From: an uncultured Agathobaculum sp.
GTDB lineage: Bacteria; Bacillota; Clostridia; Oscillospirales; Butyricicoccaceae
Direction of reading: 5' to 3'
DNA: 5,015 nt
Assembly: GCA_944380945.1 (NCBI GenBank)
Contig: CALWJG010000136.1
Coordinates: 1-5,015 of the forward strand
The notes beneath the pieces are model-generated. The model did no database searches and was not told where the DNA came from. It saw nothing but the letters and a program-made list of their open reading frames with translations. Position numbers and translations under genes: made by a program. Below, in pieces: positions 1 through 4,990 of this stretch. The stretch's first letter is position 1, and the number at the start of each line of letters is the position of its first letter.

Positions 1-73
1 CATCAAATGCACCGAAGATCGCCATAAGCAATTCGGTCTGTTCGATCTGTACCGTCTTTTCTATGGTTTGCAC
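1..73 (-). CDS. phoH: PhoH-like ATPase, N-terminal fragment (runs off left edge)
   Basis: Reading the minus strand leftward gives an open frame to the window edge, with residues VQTIEKTVQIEQ followed by TELLMAIFGAFD. This resembles the start of bacterial PhoH-like proteins (PhoH/YbeZ family, P-loop NTPases linked to RNA metabolism), which often open with a short beta strand and a phrase like 'LFGxFDEN' before the ATPase domain. Only 24 codons are visible, so no Walker motif can be seen. Position supports the call: in Bacillus subtilis phoH lies directly downstream of yqfC-yqfD on the same strand, as here. The start is uncertain. I chose GTG at 73-71 because the conserved part begins just after it, but there is no strong Shine-Dalgarno. 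The frame stays open upstream to an ATG at 133-131, which would place the leading codons inside a palindromic repeat. The identification is by recall of the family and by context. Confidence 0.6.
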   Translation of the reverse strand, partial: MQTIEKTVQIEQTELLMAIFGAFD

Positions 74-100
74 CTTGCTTTCATCATTTGCTGTGGAAAC

Positions 101-131
101 GGGCGGCCGATGGCCGCCCCTGCACCCGGTC
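101..131 (-). repeat. Palindromic intergenic repeat, copy 1
   Basis: A perfect 8-bp stem, GGGCGGCC / GGCCGCCC, with a 3-base loop lies at 101-119 and is followed by a flank at 120-131. Read on the minus strand it runs GACC, four variable bases, then a nearly fixed GxAGGGGCG head into the hairpin. It matches copy 2 (141-171) at 21 of 31 positions in inverted orientation. The stem could also act as a transcription terminator downstream of yqfD, but only a short T run follows it on the minus strand. It overlaps the possible upstream extension of phoH. Confidence 0.72.
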
Positions 132-140
132 ATACTGACG

Positions 141-171
141 GACCATTCGTAGGGGCGCGCATTGCGCGCCC
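141..171 (+). repeat. Palindromic intergenic repeat, copy 2 (inverted partner)
   Basis: A perfect 8-bp stem, GGGCGCGC (153-160) / GCGCGCCC (164-171), with loop ATT is preceded by GACCATTCGTAG. It faces copy 1 across a 9-base centre (132-140). Relative to copy 1, two adjacent base pairs in the stem are swapped on both arms (GC to CG), so pairing is kept while sequence changes. This two-headed arrangement is typical of REP/BIME-like intergenic repeats. The copy sits 14 bases past the yqfD stop codon, in the gap between yqfD and phoH. Confidence 0.72.
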
Positions 172-185
172 GCTTGCCGCCCCCG

Positions 186-1424
186 TTATGGCGGGGCTGT
201 TGGCGGCGCGGCTTGCTCCTCCTCTTCGGGCGGCGGGAGCTCGCTGTCGTCCCGCGCCTCCACGCCGATCTGCTCGACCGCGTGCGCCGACAGGCGCAAC
301 ACGGCCGCGCCCCCTTCCCCGGTCAGCGTTTCGCTGTGCGCCGTGACCGTGCCGTCCATCGCCGCGGCGATGTCTCCCAGTGCGCGGGAGAGCATGTCGG
401 CCCGTACCGTCTCCACGGTCTGCTCCGCCGGCGCCGGCTCATAATACACATAGGTCTGCACGACGAGCGACACCGGGAACACCACGCTGTCCGACAGGCG
501 CCACGTCCTTGTCTCCACTATTTTATCACAGGTGGCACCGGTAATGCCACTCCCAATATATAAATTTAACCGTTTATTTCCCAAGGTCAGTGCGTACTGC
601 CGCCGCACCCTGCCGGTATACTGCTTGCGCGACGCATCCAGCGCGCGGATGGTCTGCACGGTGTGCCGGGTATGGGCCTGCACCGCGCCGTGCGCGTGCG
701 TCAGGCGGTAGCCGCCCCCCTCCTGCGTGGGCGGCACCAGACCGCTGATCAGCGTGTCGCCCGTCTGCACCGCGTCCCCCGGCTGCACGACCGCCTGCCC
801 GTCGAGCGCATGCACGGATGCGACCACGCCGTCCCGCGCGGCGACCACCTTGGTCGCTGCGTCCTCGTCGAACCGCTCCGCCGGCGGCTCCGCGCCGCCC
901 GCCTGAATGAAAACACTGTTGCCGCGGATGTTGAGCGCAAAAAAGTGCATATCCGGCTGGAGCTGCAGCATGCGCCAGCGGATGCGGTGGGTGTCGAGCG
1001 CATCGAGCGGCGCGCCGATGCGCACGCCCAGCTCGCTCAGCTGGCGCATCACCTCCTGCGCGGGCAGGGCGGGCGAGATCTGCGCTTCGATCGCCCAGAC
1101 GCGGGTGCACAGCACCCACCAGACCAGTCCGAGCAGCGCAAAGCCGCCCCAGAGCAGCACGCGCGGCCGCAGCCGCGCCGCGGCGAACGGCGCGCCCCGC
1201 CGCCGCACGATATGCACCCGGCAGCCCGTGCGGCCCATATGCCGCCGCAGCGCGCGGAAATCCCGGATCGACAGGCCCGCATACAGCTCGTTCCACGCGG
1301 TGCGCTCCATGCGGCGCAGCGTCAGGCCGTGCGCCGCACACAGGTTGAGAAAGCGCGGCAGGCTCGCGCCCGTCACACGGACGCGTACCTCCCCGCGCGC
1401 CAGCTGCCACAGCCGCCCGATCAT
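186..1424 (-). CDS. yqfD: Sporulation protein YqfD
   Basis: 412 residues, close to the roughly 400 of B. subtilis YqfD. The product is a sporulation-specific membrane protein of the mother cell; its biochemical activity is not established. The N-terminal part (about 1-85) is basic and likely cytoplasmic and includes the family-like stretch 'LPRFLNLCAAHGL' at 22-34. A single strong transmembrane segment lies at about 89-107 (VLLWGGFALLGLVWWVLCT), and the rest would be on the other side of the membrane. Residues about 191-230 hold the family signature: TKVVAARDGVVASVHALDG, then QPGDAVQTGDTLISGLV. The end (393-412) is a low-complexity Glu/Pro/Ala tail, which is variable and not diagnostic. The ATG overlaps the yqfC stop in an ATGA junction, indicating translational coupling, with a G-rich ribosome site just upstream. 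A patch of AT-rich codons encodes residues about 280-306, unlike the rest of the gene. Expected regulation is sigma-E through yqfC. Confidence 0.93.
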   Translation of the reverse strand: MIGRLWQLARGEVRVRVTGASLPRFLNLCAAHGLTLRRMERTAWNELYAGLSIRDFRALRRHMGRTGCRVHIVRRRGAPFAAARLRPRVLLWGGFALLGLVWWVLCTRVWAIEAQISPALPAQEVMRQLSELGVRIGAPLDALDTHRIRWRMLQLQPDMHFFALNIRGNSVFIQAGGAEPPAERFDEDAATKVVAARDGVVASVHALDGQAVVQPGDAVQTGDTLISGLVPPTQEGGGYRLTHAHGAVQAHTRHTVQTIRALDASRKQYTGRVRRQYALTLGNKRLNLYIGSGITGATCDKIVETRTWRLSDSVVFPVSLVVQTYVYYEPAPAEQTVETVRADMLSRALGDIAAAMDGTVTAHSETLTGEGGAAVLRLSAHAVEQIGVEARDDSELPPPEEEEQAAPPTAPP

Positions 1425-1702
1425 GCGTCCCGCCCCCTGTCCGGCTCATTTGTCGTGTATTCGACCGAGACGATCGTGCCGGTCACCGCCAGCTCGTCGA
1501 GCGAGAGCGCGGTGAGCGCCAGCCCGTCGCCGGTGATGCGCACCTCGCAGCCGCTGCACCGGACGCGCAGCACGCTGTCGTCATATTCCTGGATGCCGCG
1601 GTGGTTTTCCACCACCACGCGGGTGTTGCCGATGATCTCGACGCGCGGCCGTCCGCCGTGCAGATCCTCGAGCAGCGCCGCGCCAAAGCCCTCGTGCGCC
1701 AT
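1421..1702 (-). CDS. yqfC: Sporulation protein YqfC (YabP/YqfC family)
   Basis: 93 residues, the normal size for this family of small sporulation proteins. Family-type features run along the length: NTRVVVENHRGIQEYDD at 26-42, a basic/hydrophobic strand, 'RITGDGLALTALSLDELAVTG' at about 55-75, and a closing IVSVEY. The H-R-G-I-x-E-Y core followed by I-x-G and L-x-G repeats suggests a small all-beta protein. YqfC is made in the mother cell during sporulation; its molecular role is unknown, and it probably works with YqfD. The start is fixed by a strong Shine-Dalgarno (GGAGGGG, positions 1713-1707, four bases before ATG). An exact sigma-E-type -10 box lies a further 13 bases upstream. The stop codon overlaps the yqfD start by four bases. 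The near relative YabP has a similar fold, but adjacency to yqfD favours YqfC. Confidence 0.9.
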   Translation of the reverse strand: MAHEGFGAALLEDLHGGRPRVEIIGNTRVVVENHRGIQEYDDSVLRVRCSGCEVRITGDGLALTALSLDELAVTGTIVSVEYTTNEPDRGRDA

Positions 1703-1726
1703 GCGTCCCCTCCTCTGTCCGGCTCC

Positions 1727-1755
1727 ATTGTATGCGGCGGCGGCATCAAACTTGC
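1727..1755 (-). promoter_or_regulatory. Probable sigma-E promoter of yqfC-yqfD
   Basis: On the minus strand CATACAAT (1734-1727) is an exact match to the B. subtilis sigma-E -10 consensus. Fourteen bases upstream lies GCAAGTT (1755-1749), which agrees with the -35 consensus (roughly KMATATT) at 5 of 7 positions. Transcription would begin near 1720, leaving a leader of about 18 bases that contains the Shine-Dalgarno. yqfCD is a sigma-E operon in B. subtilis, which supports the call. Confidence 0.6.
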
Positions 1756-1771
1756 CCGCAGGGCATATCGT
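1743..1771 (+). promoter_or_regulatory. Possible sigma-E promoter of the ylbJ-like gene
   Basis: CATATCGT (1764-1771) matches the sigma-E -10 consensus at 5 of 8 positions. GCATCAA (1743-1749), 14 bases upstream, matches the -35 at 4 of 7. The fit is weak, but the spacing and position are right: initiation near 1778 would precede the GGAGGG ribosome site at 1790-1795. ylbJ is in the sigma-E regulon in B. subtilis. The site overlaps the divergent yqfC promoter. Confidence 0.35.
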
Positions 1772-1800
1772 GATGGCAAAGCTGTGATCGGAGGGCCGCC

Positions 1801-2844
1801 ATGAAGCTGTTTCTCTCGCTTGTGCTGTTTGCCGCGTTCCTGCTCTGTCCGGCCGCCTGCGCGGACGGGGTGCGCGACGGGCTGACGCTCGCCGCGCGCG
1901 CGGCGCTGCCCGCGCTGTTCCCCTTTTTCGTCGCCGGCGGCCTGCTGGTGCGCACGGGGTTTGCCGATGCGCTCGGCCGCGTGCTGGCGCGCCCGCTCGC
2001 CCGTCTGTACCGGCTGCCGCCCGCGGCCGCGCCGGCGGTCGTGCTCGGCCTGACGGGCGGCTATCCGGTCGGCGCGGCGACCGCTGCCGGGCTCGTGCAG
2101 CAGGGCGCGCTCTCCCCCGCGGACGCGGCGCGCGTCAATTCGTTCTGCAACTGCGCCAGCCCGGGCTTCTGCATCGGTCTGGCCGGACTGGGCGTGTTCG
2201 GCAGCGCGCGCACCGGCGCTGCGCTGTACGGCATCCACCTGCTCGCCGCGCTGCTGACCGGGCTGTTCACCGCGCGGGGCGGCGCGGCCCCGCATGCGCC
2301 GGCCCGCGCGGCAGCCGGTTGTGCGCCGCCGCGCGAGGGCTTTGCCGCCGCCTTCTGCGGCGCGGTCCAGCAGGCTGCGGGGACGGCGCTGACCGTCACC
2401 GCCTTTCTGACCGTGTTTTCCATCCTGCTGCAGCTGCTCGAGCCCGCGCTGGCGCATGTGCCGTTCGGGGCGGCGGCCGCCGGCCTGCTCGAGCTGACCA
2501 GCGGGCTCGACCGGCTGCCTGCCCTGCCGCTGCCCGCGCCCTGGCGCCTGACCCTCACCTCCTTCCTGCTCGGCTTCGGCGGGCTGGCGGTGCAGTTTCA
2601 GGTGCGCGCGGTCGCCGCGTCCGCCGGCCTGCCGGCGGACGGCTTTGCCGCCGCCAAGCTGCTGCACGGCGCGCTCGCCGCGCTGCTGACCGCTGCGCTG
2701 CTCCGCCTGTCCCCCGCGGCGCTGGCCGCGTCCGCGCCCGGCGCCGCCATGCCGCCGCTGCTGCGCCCCATACCGGCAGCGCTGCTGGCATTTGCGGCAT
2801 TGTTTGCAATTTGGGGTGGAAAACAGGCGAAAAATAAGGTATAA
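1801..2844 (+). CDS. ylbJ: Sporulation integral membrane protein YlbJ-like
   Basis: 347 residues, very hydrophobic, with multiple membrane segments; somewhat shorter than B. subtilis YlbJ (about 400). YlbJ proteins belong to the nucleoside-recognition/gate superfamily and are needed for efficient formation of heat-resistant spores. The transported substrate is not firmly established. Diagnostic stretches: LPALFPFFVAGGLLV (36-50); GLTGGYPVGA (83-92), then a basic-poor loop with SPADAARVNSFCNCASPGFCIG (105-126), the paired Asn/Ser-Pro region of the family; and in the second half ELTSGL (231-236) followed by SFLLGFGGLAVQFQV (254-268). These two related halves reflect the inverted gate repeat. 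The start at ATG 1801 has GGAGGG five bases upstream. The gene is divergent from yqfCD across 98 bases with sigma-E-like sites. Its 3' end carries the -35 and most of the -10 of the next promoter. A neutral alternative name is nucleoside-recognition domain protein. Confidence 0.88.
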   Translation: MKLFLSLVLFAAFLLCPAACADGVRDGLTLAARAALPALFPFFVAGGLLVRTGFADALGRVLARPLARLYRLPPAAAPAVVLGLTGGYPVGAATAAGLVQQGALSPADAARVNSFCNCASPGFCIGLAGLGVFGSARTGAALYGIHLLAALLTGLFTARGGAAPHAPARAAAGCAPPREGFAAAFCGAVQQAAGTALTVTAFLTVFSILLQLLEPALAHVPFGAAAAGLLELTSGLDRLPALPLPAPWRLTLTSFLLGFGGLAVQFQVRAVAASAGLPADGFAAAKLLHGALAALLTAALLRLSPAALAASAPGAAMPPLLRPIPAALLAFAALFAIWGGKQAKNKV

Positions 2845-2845
2845 T
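2817..2845 (+). promoter_or_regulatory. Sigma-A-type promoter for the Cys-protein/carboxypeptidase unit
   Basis: TGGAAA (2817-2822; 4 of 6 to TTGACA), a 17-base spacer and a perfect TATAAT (2840-2845) form a good housekeeping promoter. It overlaps the last codons and stop of the ylbJ-like gene. Transcription would start near 2852, giving a leader of about 63 bases to the ATG at 2915. The leader holds a 6-bp GC stem (2869-2874 with 2880-2885, loop TCCCT) and the palindrome GGCGCGCC. Locally the -10 region is the most AT-rich part of the junction. Confidence 0.7.
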
Positions 2846-2914
2846 GGGTCACAGAATATTCCGGCGCGCCGCGCTCCCTGCGCGGTCCGCCCATTGAATG
2901 GAGTGACCACCCGC

Positions 2915-3154
2915 ATGAGGCTGAAAAAGCTGACGCGAAAGGATATCGAGCCGCGCTGCACCTACTGCGCGCACGGCACGCCGCTTGCAGACGGCGAGCG
3001 CATCGCCTGCCGCCGCCGCGGCGTTGTAAACAGCGCGGACCACTGCCGCTCGTTCCGCTATGACCCCCTGCGCCGCATCCCGCCCAAGCCCGCCGTGCTG
3101 CGCGGCAATTTCACGGATGCTGATTTCTCACTGGGGGATGACCATGAAAACTGA
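2915..3154 (+). CDS. Small four-cysteine protein, uncharacterised
   Basis: 79 residues, basic, with no signal peptide or membrane segment, so probably cytoplasmic. Cysteines fall at 15, 18, 32 and 44: CTYC, then C in ERIACRRRGVV, then DHCRSFRYDP. This C-x2-C-x13-C-x11-C spacing is compatible with one zinc or iron-sulfur site. The C-terminal part has a proline-rich stretch, LRRIPPKPAVL (52-62). I believe similar short proteins occur in other Clostridia, but I know no assigned function and do not give one. The ATG at 2915 has GGAG at 2900-2903 (11 bases away). An in-frame GTG at 2903 is possible but would overlap that site. The gene is the first in a two-gene unit: its last 11 bases overlap the carboxypeptidase start, and the ribosome site of that gene lies within it, so the two are probably translationally coupled. 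Confidence 0.8.
   Translation: MRLKKLTRKDIEPRCTYCAHGTPLADGERIACRRRGVVNSADHCRSFRYDPLRRIPPKPAVLRGNFTDADFSLGDDHEN
3133..3138 (+). promoter_or_regulatory. Ribosome binding site deciding the carboxypeptidase start
   Basis: The run GGGGGA lies five bases before ATG 3144, which opens a classic signal peptide. An in-frame ATG at 3138 overlaps this site, and the frame is open further upstream to 3060, but those starts lack a usable ribosome site or would add a non-signal-like Cys/Pro-rich extension. ATG 3144 is therefore preferred. Confidence 0.75.
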
Positions 3155-4790
3155 AGCGATCTTAAAACGCCTGTCCGCGCTCTGCCTGTGCCTGCTCCTG
3201 CTGCTCGCCGCAGCGCCGCTGCCGCAGGCGCTGGCCGCGCCGGATGACGAGGAAGGCTATTCGGACGACGCCGGCTACGACGAGGGCGAAGACAGCGGCG
3301 CCTCGGACGAAGGCGAAGAATATGACGGAGAAAGCGACGCCGGCGGGGACAGCGATGCGGAGGACACCGGGTCCGCGGAGGACGGCGACGCAGACAGCGA
3401 CGAAGAGGACGGGGAAGAAAACGGCGACGGCGAGGACGGTGACGGCGAGCCTGCCGTCGACCCGAAAACGCCCGGCGCCACGAACAGCGACAATGTCATC
3501 GCCGCCGCGCCCGAAGCGCCCGCGACCAATGCCGAAGCCGCGCTGCTCATCAGCCCGGAGACCGACATGGTGCTCTATGAAAAAAATGCGGACGAGCGCC
3601 GCTATCCCGCCTCGACCACCAAGATCATGACCGCACTGCTCGTGCTCGAGCATGTGGACGACCTGAGCCAGACCGTCACCGCGGAGGCGGGCGACTTTGC
3701 CGAGCTGACTGCGGACAGCTCGAACGCCGGCATCAAGGAGGGCGAGACCGTCACCATCAAGGACCTGCTGTACGGCCTGATGCTGCCCTCGGGCAACGAG
3801 TGCGCCTACATGCTGGCGCGGCACGTCAGCGGCAGCTACGAGGCGTTCGTCGAGATGATGAACCAGCGCGCGGCCGAGCTCGGCTGCACGGACACGCACT
3901 TTTCCAACCCCTGCGGCCTGCACGCGGACGACCACTACACCACCGCGCGCGACCTGTACAAGATCGCCAAGCAGGCCATGCAGGACGAGACCTTCCGCAA
4001 CATCGTCGACACGGTGCAGCACCGCATGTCGCCGACCAACGTGCATCCGGACGCCGAGGGCCGCGTCATCCTGACCACCAACAAGCTGATCCTCAGCTCG
4101 TATGCGGAATACGCCTACAACTTCTGCAAGGGCATCAAGACCGGCAACACCTCACAGGCGGGCAACTGCTTTGTCGGCTATGCGGAATACGGCGACGCCA
4201 AGCTGTATTCGGTCGTCATGGGCTGTGACGACAAGTCGCTGCAGTATACCGACCTGCCCGCCAGCTTTACGGACACCAAGTCCCTGTTCGAGTGGGGCTT
4301 TGACGCCTTCACCTCCCGCACCATCGCCACCCAGGGCGACACGATCGGCTACGCCAAGGTGCGCCTGTCGACCGACACCGATCAGGTGGTGCTGACCGTG
4401 CGGAACGATCTGGTGTCGCTGCTGCCCACCGGTCTGGAGGTCGATCAGCTCGAGGCGCACCCCACCGCGCCCGAGGAGGTGGACGCGCCGATCCACGCGG
4501 GCGACGTGCTCGGCAGCGTGACATACAGCTACAACGGCGTCAACTACGGCACGGTCGAGCTGGTCGCGCTGAGCGATGTGGAAATGAGCCGCGTGCTCTA
4601 TTTTTCGGACAAGCTCTCGCACTTTTTCCAGAGCACGGTGTTCAAGGTGATACTGGTCGTACTGGCGGCGTTTGTCGTGCTGTACATCCTGTTCAACCTT
4701 GTGTTCGGCGGCATGCGCCGCCGCCAGAAGCGCCGCAACATCCGCACGCGCTACCGCAACACCAACTACCAGCGCCGCAGAAGGCGATAA
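3144..4790 (+). CDS. D-alanyl-D-alanine carboxypeptidase (PBP5/DacF-like, peptidase S11)
   Basis: 548 residues, longer than the usual 380-450. The enzyme removes the terminal D-alanine from peptidoglycan pentapeptides outside the membrane, limiting cross-linking. Order of parts: signal peptide 1-31 (MKTEAILKR, hydrophobic core, cleavage after ALA); polyacidic linker 34-102; S11 catalytic domain about 127-370; PBP5 C-terminal beta domain about 393-480; transmembrane helix about 502-521; and an Arg-rich tail 525-548 ending in five arginines. All catalytic motifs are intact: S157-T-T-K160 (nucleophile Ser157, Lys160), S216-G-N218 and K332-T-G334, so it should be active and bind penicillin. Family members usually end in an amphipathic anchor helix; here the anchor is a true spanning helix with a basic inside tail. 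The linker and tail are the unusual parts. The gene overlaps the small Cys-protein gene by 11 bases and ends before a strong terminator. DacA and DacF types cannot be separated from sequence alone. Confidence 0.95.
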   Translation: MKTEAILKRLSALCLCLLLLLAAAPLPQALAAPDDEEGYSDDAGYDEGEDSGASDEGEEYDGESDAGGDSDAEDTGSAEDGDADSDEEDGEENGDGEDGDGEPAVDPKTPGATNSDNVIAAAPEAPATNAEAALLISPETDMVLYEKNADERRYPASTTKIMTALLVLEHVDDLSQTVTAEAGDFAELTADSSNAGIKEGETVTIKDLLYGLMLPSGNECAYMLARHVSGSYEAFVEMMNQRAAELGCTDTHFSNPCGLHADDHYTTARDLYKIAKQAMQDETFRNIVDTVQHRMSPTNVHPDAEGRVILTTNKLILSSYAEYAYNFCKGIKTGNTSQAGNCFVGYAEYGDAKLYSVVMGCDDKSLQYTDLPASFTDTKSLFEWGFDAFTSRTIATQGDTIGYAKVRLSTDTDQVVLTVRNDLVSLLPTGLEVDQLEAHPTAPEEVDAPIHAGDVLGSVTYSYNGVNYGTVELVALSDVEMSRVLYFSDKLSHFFQSTVFKVILVVLAAFVVLYILFNLVFGGMRRRQKRRNIRTRYRNTNYQRRRRR

Positions 4791-4802
4791 ACAAGGCATG
4801 CA

Positions 4803-4829
4803 AAAAGCCGCCCCATCGGGGCGGCTTTT
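4803..4829 (+). terminator. Intrinsic terminator, probably bidirectional
   Basis: A perfect 12-bp stem, AAAAGCCGCCCC (4803-4814) with GGGGCGGCTTTT (4818-4829), has a 3-base loop. It ends in TTTT on the plus strand, 12 bases after the carboxypeptidase stop. On the minus strand the same stem ends in TTTTT, so it could also stop transcripts arriving from the right. Confidence 0.92.
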
Positions 4830-4865
4830 GAGGCTGTCGAAAAACTGCGTTTTTCGAACAGCCTC
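4830..4865. repeat. Long hairpin, probable intergenic repeat or second terminator
   Basis: GAGGCTGT and CGAAAAAC (4830-4845) pair with GTTTTTCG and ACAGCCTC (4849-4865). This is a 16-bp stem with loop TGC and one bulged A at 4857. It follows the terminator immediately. The near-perfect arms with an A-run/T-run core look like a mobile-element end or a dispersed palindromic repeat. Because a T-run lies inside the stem rather than after it, terminator function is less certain. Confidence 0.65.
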
Positions 4866-4866
4866 T

Positions 4867-4946
4867 CGATCGAAACCACGCTTGCGCTCATTGAATAGCT
4901 GCCGCTTTGCGGCAGAAGGCGGTCAGCGGGCTACGGCCCGATCGAA
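4867..4946. repeat. Hairpin pair bounded by 8-base direct repeats
   Basis: CGATCGAA occurs at 4867-4874 and again at 4939-4946. Between them are two short hairpins: CTGCCGC / GCGGCAG with loop TTT (4899-4915), and CGGGC / GCCCG with loop TACG (4927-4940). No coding frame here is convincing. Confidence 0.45.
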
Positions 4947-4950
4947 TATT

Positions 4951-4990
4951 CCGCTGTCTGCGCGCGCCCTATGGGCACACTTGACAGCGG
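4951..4990 (-). other. Two-part hairpin, better paired as minus-strand RNA
   Basis: The outer stem is CCGCTGTC (4951-4958) with GACAGCGG (4983-4990). On the minus strand an inner stem, GUGUGCCC with GGGCGCGC around loop AUA, pairs over 8 bp including two G-U pairs. On the plus strand those two positions are C-A mismatches, leaving only 4 bp. A small AA/GCA internal loop separates the stems. This could be part of a structured RNA or of a repeat family; no known RNA class is recognised. Confidence 0.45.

Noticed and set aside
663..1787. Plus-strand open frame (374 codons) opposite yqfD and yqfC
   Set aside because: It is low-complexity Arg/Pro/Ala/His sequence antisense to two recognised sporulation genes, with no plausible ribosome site or domain.
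2847..2908. Long-range stem GGTCAC with GTGACC around the leader of the Cys-protein gene, a possible riboswitch
   Set aside because: The left arm lies at or before the expected start site near 2852, so the main transcript would lack it. Six base pairs over this distance can arise by chance.
1483..2961. Long minus-strand open frame (492 codons) opposite the ylbJ-like gene and part of yqfC
   Set aside because: It is rich in Gln, Arg and Gly with no recognisable domain and lies antisense to a clear membrane protein gene. High GC leaves few stops, so it is a shadow.
3275..3568. Ser/Pro repeat protein on the minus strand
   Set aside because: It is the complement of the GAC/GAG-rich acidic linker codons; the apparent repeat is a by-product of that linker.
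3162..4046. Minus-strand open frame (294 codons) opposite the carboxypeptidase
   Set aside because: It lies fully antisense to a gene with intact catalytic motifs. Its Val/Arg/Ala-rich sequence has no family signal.
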